64,000 bases of DNA from Platycnemis pennipes. Taxonomy: Eukaryota > Arthropoda > Insecta > Odonata > Platycnemididae. Location: NCBI GenBank assembly GCA_933228895.1, contig OW121854.1, positions 133,529,926-133,593,925 on the forward strand. The letters are read 5' to 3'. Under the pieces are notes generated by a model that had not been told where the DNA came from, made no database searches, and was given only the letters and a program-made list of their open reading frames with translations. Shown piece after piece: positions 33,235 to 43,502 of the stretch. Position 1 is the first letter of the stretch; the number at the start of each line of letters is the position of its first letter. The position numbers and the translations under genes were made by a program.

Positions 33235-34646
33235 GACCCGTAATTTGAGCAAATGACGATCGGAAGCGCACCAAGATTTCCGTCCTCATTGTAAGTTCAT
33301 GCTTTCCCTTTCTGCCCCTTTGGCGTTCGCGTCGCGAAAGGAGCACGTCACAACGGCGTTCGCGTCGCGGGGGCAGAAAGCAGCAACAGAACTCTCTCCT
33401 TTTTGCACCAGCTTCGGCGGTGGAGCGAAAAGGTGCAAGAGGAGCAGCGCGGTGAATCATGGGTAGTAGCAGAAGTAACTCGTCGACTTTTCGTGTGCTG
33501 AAACGTGCCACATGATAATGAGAGCTGTTGTTTTCAAAATATTTTCGCTGATTTGGCTTTTGTATATGTTAATTCGATGAAAAGGATGGTAAAACTAATA
33601 GTTCTGGAATCGATAGCTCTCCTTTCTTTCTCGAAATTCCTAAGCTTTAGCCGCAGTATTACAGTTCCCCAATGACCTCAACCAAAAATTCTTCGAAAAT
33701 CTTAACATGCCAACGTATAAAATACATGAAAAAATTTATTAGTGAATTTCACGTAATACTTAAGTTTCCCTATCCAAATGCGTTTCACACCATTTCCACA
33801 TGAGAGCCACTCATATTCGCCAGGGATATTGCTGAAATATGCACTGCCAGGTTTAAATGTTATTTAAACCTAGCAGTGCATAAATGTACTTAGGTACCTA
33901 CTTTAAGTAGGTACCTAAGTACATTTGAGATTATATTTTCGCTTCATTTAATTTACCGACAGATAAAATGATCCCGATATTATAAAATGGTGAAATAGTA
34001 CTTATTATCACTTTATTGTGGTTGATGAGAATATATTTTTCAATACCTTACGTACACAATACTACAATGTAATAAAAATTATCGCAATCGAGTTTATAAT
34101 TCACAAACGGAAATAAGTCGAAAGATTAATCGTTAGATAAATTCTGATCATTTTTTAAGACTTTTTTTTGACATGAGGAATAAGCTCATTAGGAGAAATG
34201 CTAATTCTGAATAGCTAACATGACTGCTCAAAGTCAGTGGGTATTTGCAGGTGATTGCAAAGGGTTTGTTAAACACCACGACCGACTTAAAAATTAAAAA
34301 TGACAGCCCGTCCTCTTTTGAATGAGGATAGAAGCCTGTTGCTGGATGCGGAGGGAATGTTTTCCTTTGTGCTTGAAGGTATATTTCAGTAGGATTTTGA
34401 GTATTTAGGCAACGATATTGGCATGCATTTTTCCTTGAACAATATAGGTAGCTTTCCATATTTGCAGAGATGTGCACATAAATTAATTATGTACAATAAA
34501 TATGCAGTGATTGCTAACAGCCTTGCCAAAGTGCTATAAGCCTTTATTTATTTTGGTTACACAATATACTGCATATTTCAATGGATTTTATCGAAACTGT
34601 CCATGCCTTAACATATTTCTCGCATGGTGTTGTTACTTGATAGACG
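33235..34646. other. No recognised gene; GC-rich patch and two palindromes
   Basis: At 33308-33380 CTTTCTGCCCC and GGGGCAGAAAG flank two copies of GGCGTTCGCGTCGCG (33322 and 33355). This CpG-rich patch could be a promoter of the downstream Myb/SANT-like gene, but that is a guess. The rest is AT-rich. Confidence 0.4.
33838..33926. repeat. Two adjacent palindromes
   Basis: The first (33838-33882) has 20-bp arms with one mismatch and a GTT loop (AGGTTTAAAT/ATTTAAACCT core). The second (33882-33926) has perfect 22-bp arms around one T (AAATGTACTTAGGTACCTAC ...). They share one base. Confidence 0.85.
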
Positions 34647-34746
34647 GATGTACCATGGTAAAAGTGAAAGCTAATGAAATCGACTTGACCAAGGAATCCC
34701 TGATTTTAATTGCTGGAGACAGGCTATAACTTAGGTGCTCCCACAG

Positions 34747-35024
34747 AAGTCCCCAGTGGCCACAAATGCTGCAACCGAGCAGTTTGAGTGGGATGACACT
34801 TCAACTAAGTTGTTTTTCGAAAAATGTTTTTCGAGTAAGGGGAAGAAAAAATCAGTAATCCACAAAAGATTATTTGAAATAATTGCCTCTGAAATGCAAG
34901 GATATGGCTATAGCATAAATGCACAGCAGGTAGCCAATAAATACAAGTCTCTGGAGAGGGCTTTCAAGTCTCAAGTGGCCGGAAACAAAACTGGCTGGGG
35001 TCGACAGACTCTTAGTTATGAAAC
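34747..35024 (+). CDS. Myb/SANT-like DNA-binding domain gene, exon
   Basis: Codes for QFEWDDTSTKLFFEKCF, KRLFEIIASEMQGYGY, then QQVANKYKSLERAFKSQV. This fits a Myb/SANT-like (trihelix) domain: an entry tryptophan, a lysine-rich loop, and a third helix ending in K-Y-K-x-L. Such proteins bind DNA. The frame has no ATG. A plausible acceptor, CTCCCACAG, ends at 34746, and a strong donor, GAAAC|GTAAGT, follows at 35024. The next exon starts at 35124 in matching phase. Upstream, ATG at 34648 opens 27 codons ending GDRL*, perhaps a first exon or 5' UTR. It could be a host regulator or a gene captured from a transposon; which is not shown here. Confidence 0.6.
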
Positions 35025-35123
35025 GTAAGTATAGAAGTGAAGACAAAAGCCCTCTATGCATACACCAACGTTGGATTCATGTACATACATGCAAATAACA
35101 TAAGGAATAGTTCATGTCTCCAG

Positions 35124-35229
35124 GGAAATGATGGAATTGTTCAGCAGGAAACATAACATCACGCCCAAGGTGGATTCTGGTCACCATGGACTTACCATAA
35201 GGAGCAACTCAGTTGATATTCCGGAAAAG
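35124..35229 (+). CDS. Myb/SANT-like gene, following exon
   Basis: After the acceptor TGTCTCCAG (ending 35123), splicing to the donor at 35024 restores one codon (AC|G) and continues EMMELFSRKHNITPKVDSG. The frame stays open to about 35264. A possible donor, GAAAA|GTTAGT, lies near 35229. The phase match between the two exons is the main evidence that this is a spliced gene. Any further exons would lie beyond the 8-kb transposon nest that starts about 35545. Confidence 0.5.
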
Positions 35230-35239
35230 TTAGTATTCA

Positions 35240-35544
35240 CTAGGTTTGGCACATAAATGATTCTTTATTTTAATATTATTTGAAACATTGATTATAGATC
35301 ATTACGCTAATATCGCAATATCTCATCACCTCTAACACGCGGCCGAATCAAATCAGGGAAGACAGTCATCTTCATCAGAAGGATCATCTCGCGCTCCCTC
35401 CAAAATATTTTTCAAAATCATTTCACGCGCCATATTTCACAGACGACCATTCGCTTCGCACGAGATGAACTCCACTGCCCCCGTATGTTCTCTCCTGCTC
35501 CTTCCGGTTCAAGAAAGTGCAGAAGGAGCAGCGACGCGAACAAA
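35240..35544. other. No recognised gene
   Basis: Presumed intronic or intergenic sequence between the Myb/SANT-like exons and the nested transposons. GC-richer near 35330-35530. Confidence 0.4.
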
Positions 35545-36028
35545 GCTATTGATTATTCAATATAGGGATACGATAATGTTAGCATATCGTAAGGTGGCGA
35601 TAACGATAACTCATATCGTGACGATAAATATCGTCGTATCGTGCGCCGATATTTTATCGGGGTAGGATAAGATATCAGGGCACGATAAATATCGCGATAA
35701 ATATCGCGATAAATATCGCGATAAAATATCATGACATCGCGTCCCGATAAAATATAACGATATCGCGCCCCGATCAAATATCACGATATATTATCACGAT
35801 AAATATCACGATAAAAGATCGTGATATTGCGCCGGTTAATCGCGTCGGAAAAAGACAGCCGGTGAGTTGGCCTTCGTTTAAGATGGAGCAAGTACCTACG
35901 TTTGAAAACTTACTATTCTGCTATCTGCTAATTCAAATTCTCAGCAGTTCTCTCTCACTCTATAGGTGATATCATGTTCAAATTTTTGAAGGAACTGAAG
36001 ACAACTGTTTGTAAATTAGTGTATGTAT
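35545..36028. mobile_element. hAT-like element, left half of a second copy
   Basis: Matches 28455-29165 of the intact copy: GGGATACGATAATGTTAGCA, TCGTAAGGTGGCGATAACGA, then TTGAAAACTTACTATTC and GTAAATTAGTGTATGTAT. Its 18-bp array is much shorter. The outermost TAGGCCTGGGC is missing. It stops at the tail of the antisense CR1/L2 element; the right half resumes at 42690. Confidence 0.8.
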
Positions 36029-36336
36029 CTATAACTATATCTATAACTAGGACATACCCTGCAAACCACCTCGAGGGTGTGTGGCAGGGGGTGCATACAC
36101 ACCAGGAACAATGACACAACAAACAAAAATGAACACTACAAAACAAACACTACACCTTTAAAAGTAATTGGGGAAAAAAAGAAGGAAAACTACCAAATCC
36201 CAATCATGCAGTACACACCCATGAATACCATGCATGCAAAAAAAAACCAATGCATGTGAGTCACACGTTGATTTGAACATGCAGGTAATTTAAAAAAAAT
36301 ACTATCGACCTACTCTGAATATTACCTCTATAATTA

Positions 36337-37627
36337 TTACCGATTTACGCGATGTTTAATGTTCTGATCTCGAATCGTACGCGGAAAAAATGACATTTTA
36401 AACCTGTCCGTCCCAAAATCTATCTCCTTAATTTTATTAGAATTATCGAGCCTGCCATAATAAGTCGGAGCCAGCAATATATGGTTAACGTCATTAATGA
36501 AATGTCCCTCCTTAAATTTTACTAGAAGATTAAGTCTATAATTCAGCCTGCGTTGTGACAGCGATTCCCACCCCAATTCGGCTAACATACCAGACACACT
36601 GCTTTCCCTATCTTAACACCCTTTTACATATCTCGCCGCTCTTCTTTGTACTCGATCTAATTCGCAAATTAAGCCTGCTTCATAAGGGTCCCATATGCTC
36701 GCAGCATATTCTAAGTGTGGTCTAACAATTGAAAAATAGCAACGTTCCTTCACCCTCTCCTCACTTTTCCCTAATATTCTTTAAATAAACCCCAACTTTC
36801 TATTTGCTTGACTGCATATTCCCCTGATATGTTTCCCCCATGATAGATCCTGAGTAAGTGTTACCCCTAAGTAACTGATTCCACGTTTGTTAATTCCGTA
36901 CCTTGAATCATATAGTTTCTTTCTATCGAGTTTTTCCTTTTCCAATAATTTACTGTCACGCACTTTTTTATCTTCAGTTCTAGTTTCCATTTACCGCACC
37001 ACGCCTGAATTGCTACGAGGTCCTTTTCTAACAATGCCTTGTCTCCCATACTACTAATTTCTCTATACACTACTGCATCATCTGCGAAAAGCCGAATTCT
37101 ACTATTTACTACAACACTTTCTAGGTCATTGATATATAAAAGAAATAAAAGTGGGCCTATCACACTTCCCTGGGGAACACCTGATGTGACACTAACTATA
37201 TTGGACATGATACCGTCTATAGCAACTCTCTGTTCGCGGCCAACTAAGAATTGTTTAATCCAGGACACTGCGTTTTTATCTATACCGTAACTTTCTAGCT
37301 TTAAGAACAATCTGTCATGAGGTACTCTATCAAAGGCTTTTTTAAAATCGAGGAATATCGCATCAACCTGAGCATTATTTTCTCCCGAAACTAATAAGTG
37401 TTGTACAAAGAGTGCCAATTGCGTTTCGCATGACTTAGATTTTCGGAAACCGTGTTGGTTATTAAATAACAAATTTTCTCTATCCAAGTGTCCCACAATC
37501 GAACTAACTATTATGTTCCATTATCTTACACGATATCGATGTTAGTGAGATAGGTCTGTAGTTGCTAGGATCTTCTATATCGCCGGATTTGAATAAAGGT
37601 GTAATATTAACCATTTTCCAGTTGCAG
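36337..37627 (-). pseudogene. CR1/L2 RT core and C-terminus (antisense element)
   Basis: On the minus strand from 37627: WKMVNITPLFKSGD, SNYRPISLTSISCKI, then from 37496 HGFRKSKSCETQLALF, DAIFLDFKKAFDRVPHDR, TSGVPQGSVIGPLLF and LRLFADDAVV-type catalytic sequence (IRLFADDAVVYREI). The frame changes near 36870-36990 (SYLGVTLTQDLSWGKHIRGI) and again before the last segment, GWESLSQRRLNYRLNLL ... FKMSFFPRTIRDQN. At least two frameshifts and stops make it inactive. About 55 residues between this part and the upstream half (38202 onward) are missing at the 37628-38201 insertion. Confidence 0.8.
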
Positions 37628-38201
37628 GGTATCGTCTAAATGTAGATGTAGATGAATTATAGACTTAATCTTCTGGGAAAATTTAAGGAGGGACATTTCG
37701 TTAATGACGTTTATCATATATTGCTGGCTCCGACTTATTATGGCAGGCTCGATAATTCTAATAAAATTGTGGAGATAGATTGCAGGACGGACAGGTTTAA
37801 AATGTCATTTTTTCCGCGTACGATTCGTGATCAGAACGTTAAAAATCGCGTAAATTGGTTATAATTATAGAGGTAATATTCAGAGTAGGTTGATAGTTTT
37901 TTTTATTACCTGCATGTTCAAATCAACGTGTGACTTGCATGCAATGCCTTTTTTGCATACATGAGTATCTAAGAAATTAGTGTCGGGTTTCAAGGCTTGC
38001 ATGGTATTCGTGGGTGTGTCCTGCATGATTGGGATTTGGTAGTTTTTCTTCTTTTTTTCCCAATTACGTTTAAAGGTGTAGTGCTTGCTTTGTGGTGTTC
38101 ATTTTTGTTTGTTGTGTCATTGTTCCTGGTGTAGATGCACCCCCTGCCACACACCCTCGAGGTGGCTTGCAGGGTATGTCGTAGATATAGATATATATAC
38201 C
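37628..38201 (+). mobile_element. CR1/L2 3' fragment inserted in the opposite orientation
   Basis: Starts with a bare tail (GCAGGGTATCGTC, ATGTAGATGTAGATG). It continues as an RT C-terminus (NYRLNLLGKFKEGHFVNDV, DRFKMSFFPRTIRDQN) and 3' UTR, and ends with the stem-loop tail and TAGATATAGATATATA at about 38200. The 3' UTR is closely related to that of the host antisense element (36061-36130), including a GTGTCATTGTTCCTGGTGT stretch in both. Confidence 0.7.
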
Positions 38202-39220
38202 GCGAGACTCAATAGCGATTTCAGGCATCGTATGTTTGAAATGTTTATTTAGTGGTTCAATTGGATCTAAAGTGCTGGTAGTGAAAACGCTTTGGAAGTA
38301 TGTGTTTAACTTATCAACTTTTTCCAGACTATCATTTATTTTTTCTCCATTATCATCCCTAAGAGTTTCTATAACAGATTTATTTACTTGAACTTCTCTT
38401 ACATACGACCAAAATGCTTTTGTATTTTCATTCAAATACTTCCCCAGCATTTTACTTTTAAAGTCAGCTAAGGCTCTTCGACATTCTTTTTTAGCTAAGT
38501 GTTTGGAAGTTTTATAATTTATAATGAATTTGTTAAGCTCATGAGGAGGTGTTTTTCCGCGCTTTTTTTCAGTCTAGCATGGCAAATTCTCTGTTGTTTT
38601 AAAGATTTCCGTACCGCCGCGTTATTCCACCGTGGCTCAGCATTCATCTTTTTTAATTTACTTAGTATATACATGTTAACTGCTGAGTGAATAACCTCTA
38701 GGAATATATATCACAAGGTCTCAGTATCTTTCCTTAATCTTGCTTCTTGAAATTCGCTGAACGAATTCTGCAACTCTGTTTTCATTCCGTCGTAGTCCGC
38801 CCTATCGAGCAAGTATATTTTCCTCTTGGATTTGTTATTTTTGTTAGTTCTATAAGAAAATGTTCCTTTTATAATTTTATGAATACTGATTCCCTCATCG
38901 GTACTTATATTTACAATTTGTTGGGGTATATTTGTTGCGAGGAGATCGAGAGTACTTTTTTCTCTGGTTGGGGCTGTTACTAATTGATGAAGTGCATGAG
39001 AGGAAAAGGTGTGTGCAGAAGTGTCTCACAGAGCTCTTTGTCCTTCCCCCCGGTGATGAAGCTACACGTGTCCCAGTCTATGGATGGAAGATTGAAATCC
39101 CCCCCGATGATGAAGTAACGGTCATCTTTGTGTTGAATTAATTTCCTTCTTTGATTTTCTAGTTCTAATATTGAATTAATGCCAGAATCCGGTGGTCTAT
39201 AACATGCACATAGGTAAATC
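38202..39220 (-). pseudogene. CR1/L2 endonuclease end and RT start (antisense element)
   Basis: On the minus strand from 39220: YLCACYRPPDSGINSI, FIIGGDFNLPSIDWD (endonuclease Asp-Asn motif), then the linker to ILGKYLNENTKAFWSYVREV and LNTYFQSVFTT. It joins in frame with 41639-41161 once the sense-strand copy at 39221-41155 is disregarded. The middle (38460-38980) has stops and frame shifts. Confidence 0.75.
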
Positions 39221-41155
39221 ATGGAAGGAAATCATGTCGGCAAGCGTTATCACATTTCAAGAGCAAGATGTTAGGAGAATATTTAGATAGCAATCCTAAA
39301 GCGTTTTGGTCATATGTGAGAGAGCTTCAGGGAAATAAGTCCACAGTGCACACACTTAAAAATGATAAAGGAATCAGAGTCACCAGCAGTGTAGAAAAAG
39401 CCAACACTTTAAACACCTTCTTCCAAAGTGTATTCAACTCATCGTCACAAAACGCAGTGGAACCACCGCCGAACACTTTCAGTGAGCAAATGCCCGAAAT
39501 AAACATTTCATGTCGCGGAATAGAGCAGCAGTTAAAAAGCATAAGTAAAAACAAAGCACCAGGTCCCGATCAAATTCCTTCCAGAGTTTATAAAACATTA
39601 GCTTCTGAAATAGCCCCCTATCTAGAAATAATATTCAATAAAACACTAAAGAACCACACAGTACCCAAGGATTGGAAAGTAGCTAACATTACACCTATAT
39701 TTAAAAGCGGTGATAGGGAAGAACCTAGTAACTACAGACCCATTTCACTCACGTCAATCTCTTGTAAGATATTTGAGCACATAGTAGTCAGTTCGATCAT
39801 GGGGCATTTGGATAGTCAGGGATTACTCATAAACAGCCAGCATGGGTTCCGGAAAGGTAGATCTTGCGAGACACAATTAGCTTTATTCGTACACGATATT
39901 TTAGTCCACGGCGAAAGCAGTACTGAAGTTGATGCGATATTTTTAGATTTTAAAAAGGCTTTCGATAAAGTTCCTCATGACAAATTAATCTTGAAGTTAG
40001 AGAGTTTTGGTATAAATAAAGACGTTGTATGTTGGGTAAAAGAATTCTTAAGTGGGCGAGAGCAGAGGGTTGTCATAGATGGTATCATGTCGGACACAAT
40101 CGAAGTCACATCGGGAGTTCCCCAGGGTAGCGTAGTAGGTCCGCTTCTATTTCTTTTATACATAAACGATTTGGGTACCGTAGTTAGTAGTAACCTTAGA
40201 CTTTTTGCAGACGATGCGGTGGTGTACAGGGGTATATCAAACGAAGAGGACATGAAATCACTTAGCAAGGATTTAGATGCAATTGAAGAGTGGTGCGACA
40301 AATGGCAGTTAGAACTCAACCTTAAAAAGTGTGTAGCTATCAATTTTTGGAGGAGGAATAATTCGATAGAGCGATCCTATAGAATTAATAACACGAAGAT
40401 CGAAAACGTTGAAACCGTAAGATATTTAGGTGTAACAATCACTAAAGATTTATCGTGGGGAAGACACATAAGGGAAATATGCGGCCGAGCGAAGAGAAAG
40501 CTAGGATTTATAAAAAGAGTACTTGGGAAATGTGATGAGAAGACAAAAGAGCGATGCTACTTTTCACTAGTTAGGCCCCACCTTGAGTATGCAGCCAGTG
40601 TATGGGATCCTAATGAATTAGGTTTGATGAGAGAACTAGACAGTGTGCAGCGTAGAGCAGCTAGGTTCGTCAAAAGGTGTTACGATAGGTTGAGTAGTGT
40701 ATCAGAATTAATAAAAGAATTAGGGTGGGAATCATTATCAGAGCGTAGATTGAAGTTCAGATTTAATCTATTGCAGAAATTTCAATCGGATAGCTTTACT
40801 GAAGATGTTAGGCACATATTGAAAACACCAGCGTATTATGCTAGATTCGACCAGATAAATAAGATTAGAGAGATAGATTGTCGTACAGATAGATTCAAAA
40901 TGGCATTTTTCCCCCGTACTATAAGAGAACAGAATAGGCAGCATAGGAAAGGGATAGGTAGGGGAAATATTTTAGAGTATTCTGTAGTGCATGATGCATG
41001 TATTAACCCCTCAAATACTATAGATACTAACAATCTAGTTGCATGAGACCCTTTAGTTGCTTGCTTGCATGCTAGTAGTGAATGCTTGGTGACCTTCACC
41101 CCCTGCCACACACCCTCGCGGTGGCTTGCAGGGTATCGTGTAGATGTAGATGTAG
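39221..41155 (+). mobile_element. CR1/L2-group retrotransposon, sense strand, 5'-truncated
   Basis: 1935 bp inserted in the endonuclease region of the antisense element. A 5-bp duplication AAATC flanks it (39216-39220 and 41156-41160). It is open from its truncated 5' edge through an RT frame and ends with a 3' UTR and the tail CACCCCCTGCCACACACC, GGTGGCTTGCAGGGT, GTAGATGTAGATGTAG. Confidence 0.85.
39268..41046 (+). CDS. CR1/L2 reverse transcriptase (C-terminal 592 codons of ORF2)
   Basis: Unbroken frame; the ATG at 39268 is internal because the same frame runs open to the truncation edge near 39222 (CRQALSHFKSK). Blocks in order: SISKNKAPGPDQIPSRVYK, NYRPISLTSISCKIFEH, HGFRKGRSCETQLALF, DAIFLDFKKAFDKVPHD, TSGVPQGSVVGPLLFLLY, LRLFADDAVVYRG (catalytic), YLGVTITKDLSWGRHI, RPHLEYAASVWDP, VQRRAARFVKRCYDR, and FKMAFFPRTIREQN at the end. 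The endonuclease is absent through 5' truncation, so it could not retrotranspose alone. An intact RT frame and a clear target duplication mark this as the youngest layer of the nest. Confidence 0.85.
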   Translation: MLGEYLDSNPKAFWSYVRELQGNKSTVHTLKNDKGIRVTSSVEKANTLNTFFQSVFNSSSQNAVEPPPNTFSEQMPEINISCRGIEQQLKSISKNKAPGPDQIPSRVYKTLASEIAPYLEIIFNKTLKNHTVPKDWKVANITPIFKSGDREEPSNYRPISLTSISCKIFEHIVVSSIMGHLDSQGLLINSQHGFRKGRSCETQLALFVHDILVHGESSTEVDAIFLDFKKAFDKVPHDKLILKLESFGINKDVVCWVKEFLSGREQRVVIDGIMSDTIEVTSGVPQGSVVGPLLFLLYINDLGTVVSSNLRLFADDAVVYRGISNEEDMKSLSKDLDAIEEWCDKWQLELNLKKCVAINFWRRNNSIERSYRINNTKIENVETVRYLGVTITKDLSWGRHIREICGRAKRKLGFIKRVLGKCDEKTKERCYFSLVRPHLEYAASVWDPNELGLMRELDSVQRRAARFVKRCYDRLSSVSELIKELGWESLSERRLKFRFNLLQKFQSDSFTEDVRHILKTPAYYARFDQINKIREIDCRTDRFKMAFFPRTIREQNRQHRKGIGRGNILEYSVVHDACINPSNTIDTNNLVA

Positions 41156-41160
41156 AAATC

Positions 41161-41639
41161 TTTTTTGCTCGAGGACCTTGTATGGAACACCAAACGCTTT
41201 CTATTTGACAATCAGGTATAGTCTCCCTTCTACTAGTAAGACAATCCTTCACGGCGATAAAAACTCCTCCTCCTGGTCTTCTGTCTCTATCTTTCCGGTA
41301 AATTTTGAATGATTTCGGGAATATTTCATTATCTCCGATATCTTTATATAGCCAGCTCTCAGTTCCTATAATTACATCTGCGTCGGTGGATTCGATGAGG
41401 TGATGAAAATCTGCAACTTTGTTTTTTAAACTACGACAATTTACTACGACCATAGTTATAACGCCATTTTTTAGAATAACAGTCGACTTGTTAAAGCTTT
41501 TTTTACACATTTTTTTGAGCTTATGACTAACTGATTCACTTAATTTTTCTATGACTGGCTCTTCGAAAAACTCGCATAGCTTATGGCTTTTTTCAATCCT
41601 TTTACTTTCATCAAATTTTCGCGATTTTATATTTAACAC
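41161..41639 (-). pseudogene. CR1/L2 endonuclease N-terminal part (antisense element)
   Basis: On the minus strand: VVVNCRSLKNKVADFHHLI (metal-binding Asn), DVIIGTESWLYKDI (catalytic Glu), RKDRDRRPGGGVFIAVKD, ESVWCSI. This is the first half of an APE-type endonuclease as in CR1 and L2. The frame is cut at 41161 by the sense-strand insertion and resumes at 39220. A long open frame that crosses the junction into inserted DNA is an artefact. Confidence 0.8.
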
Positions 41640-41671
41640 CCCACTAGCTGACTTACTCTCTGCCCTACTCT

Positions 41672-42676
41672 TTATCCTACAAAAGGCCTACAACGCTCAA
41701 ATATTCTATCCGCTACACGCCTAGACGCCTCGGCCGTGCATTGAACCCCAGAGCGATGAAGGGGGTTCCTCAAAGAACGGATCGTTGGTCGGAGGTCAAA
41801 AAAGTTGGCTCCGATGTCCCTACAGATATGACGGAGTCTCTCGTTTATGCCTTCCACTCGGCTCCAAACAAGAGGTCCCCCCCGATCAATCCTCGGGACA
41901 AGACTGCATATCGTGAGCTCCACTTCGACGCCCTCGGCGACACTTACCCGATTCACTTCGGAGTTCAGTTCCATAAAGGAACGTAGAATCTCCTCAGATC
42001 CGCGGTCCGTGGCGTCGTTGACGCCTACATGGGCCACAAGCCGCAATCTAGAGCACTTGGTGCCTCTAACCGCCGCCTCGACCGCCTTCGTCACCTGAGT
42101 AACACCGCCACCAGGAATGCACCAAGCCGTGGGAGGCTGGCTAACACCCTCGCGGCTTGCCCTTTCTCGCAGAGGGGCCATCACACGACGGACGTTGCTG
42201 CTGCCTATCACTAACATCCCCCCCTTCCCATCCTGACGATTCCTCTTCGCTGGAGCCCTCGGGGAAGCAGTGGAAGGGGCTGCAGGGACCTCAGTACTAT
42301 CTACTGACAGCACTTCGTACCGGTTGGAGACACGGATCGGAAATTCCTCCCCGCGCCGCAGCCTCATTTTCCCCCCCTTTCCCCGTGAAACTACCCTCCA
42401 ATCTTCAGGTCTCCGCAATGGAGCCGCCTCTTCACGGAGAGTTGGGCACATCCTCGATCACCCAGCCGTTAGTTGCAGTCGGGCGAACCCGTGCATTCCC
42501 TTTGGAACGACTAGCTTTCGAGTCCATGCCTTCCCTCTCTCAGTGACGGGTACCATCGCTTCCACCTTACAACGGAGCTCCGCCACCATAATCTCCAAAT
42601 CGGCGATGCGCGATCGAAGAACCGCACATTCGCCGGCGTTTTTGAGCATAGGGACCGGAGACCTAGTCGGAACCAT
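41672..42676 (-). pseudogene. CR1/L2 ORF1 with SGNH-esterase-like domain, one internal stop
   Basis: 335 codons on the minus strand with a single TGA near 42458. Residues about 1-60 form a coiled-coil-like segment (LRSRIADLEIMVAELRCKVE). After the stop comes a basic linker (APAKRNRQDGKGG). The SGNH-like domain follows: MLVIGSSNVRRV (block I Ser), RLVAHVGVNDATD (block III G.N.D type), ICSLVPR, and NPLHRSGVQCTAEASRRV (block V His). CR1 and L2 ORF1 proteins are known to carry such esterase domains; their substrate is not settled. Only one stop in 335 codons suggests modest age. The codon affected could once have been arginine or tryptophan. Confidence 0.75.
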
Positions 42677-42689
42677 CCTACGAGCCTCG

Positions 42690-43502
42690 GTGAAGTTTCA
42701 CGGATGATCAACGGTATTTACGGAATACGACGCAAACAGAACTGGTACGTGTCCCGAACCGACTGTGTACGACTTGCCTCGTAGCAGCCTGGCCGGAACA
42801 CGTTGGTGATCAGACTAGCCACATTGCTTGTGCAGGCGACCTTTAAACGACAGAGAGACGCACAGCATATTGAATTCGGTCGCAGCTCATGCAAAAGTCG
42901 GTCGTGCCGCAGACATGCGCCTGCAAACTAAACGCAGGCCAGCCGCACACAGGCACAATATCGATGGCGAGCCAGACTCACATTGGCTGCAGATCATTAT
43001 CACATCGCACATTGATAATTTAGACTGCACACCATCTGCGGGCGGTCGCCCACGGCAATTCAGACCTTCAGGCAGCCATACGCAGACGAAATGTATATAT
43101 TATTTCCTAAAGAGAAAGAAATTTTTTTCGTGAGCTGATGAAACTTATGTATTTACTTAATTTAGTCTCAAACTGCTAACTACTACTGAAATCCTTCACG
43201 AGAAATAAGATTTGGATGAAAAGATGTAAGGAATGGAATTAATATTTTCATAATTTCTCCGGAACATGGAAATGAAACAGAGGATGAATATGGGGAATTC
43301 ACTTCGGAATGTAATGACCCTGATCGTCTTAATGACCGGCAGCTCGTGATATTTTATCGGGACACGGTATCATTATATTTATCGTGCCCCGATAAGACGA
43401 TATTTATCGAGCAACGATATATCGTTAATTTTAAAAAGTCAATAGCGGAATCGCGATATATTATAATATCGTGATATTTTTCGATATATCCCCCAGGCCT
43501 AG
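42690..43502. mobile_element. hAT-like element, right half of the second copy
   Basis: Starts CGGTGAAGTTTCACGGATGA and follows 29382-30060 of the intact copy closely (ATCAACGGTATTTACGGAAT; GTTGGTGATCAGACTAGCC; ATGACCGGCAGCT). It then jumps over about 470 bp to the right array and terminus, ending CCCCCAGGCCTA. With 35545-36028 it makes one element opened by the antisense CR1/L2 insertion. Confidence 0.8.

Larger units (their letters stand above)
36029..42688 (-). mobile_element. CR1/L2-group retrotransposon, antisense, near full length but interrupted
   Basis: Read on the minus strand: ORF1 (42676-41672), EN-RT ORF2 (41639-41161, then 39220-38202, then 37627-36337), and 3' tail (36120-36029) with GCAGGGTATGTCC and a TATAGA-type repeat. 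It is interrupted by sense-strand CR1/L2 sequence at 39221-41155 and 37628-38201. It lies between the two halves of a hAT-like element and so inserted into it. The GFRKSKSCETQL RT block, the SGNH-like ORF1 and the microsatellite tail point to the CR1/L2 group. Confidence 0.8.

Noticed and set aside
40836..41639. A 267-codon minus-strand frame as one protein
   Set aside because: Its second half (below 41161) is the antisense of the inserted sense-strand CR1/L2 copy; only 41161-41639 is real endonuclease sequence.
42157..42707. Plus-strand open frames of 129 and 145 codons
   Set aside because: They are antisense shadows of the CR1/L2 ORF1, which has recognisable domain blocks on the minus strand.
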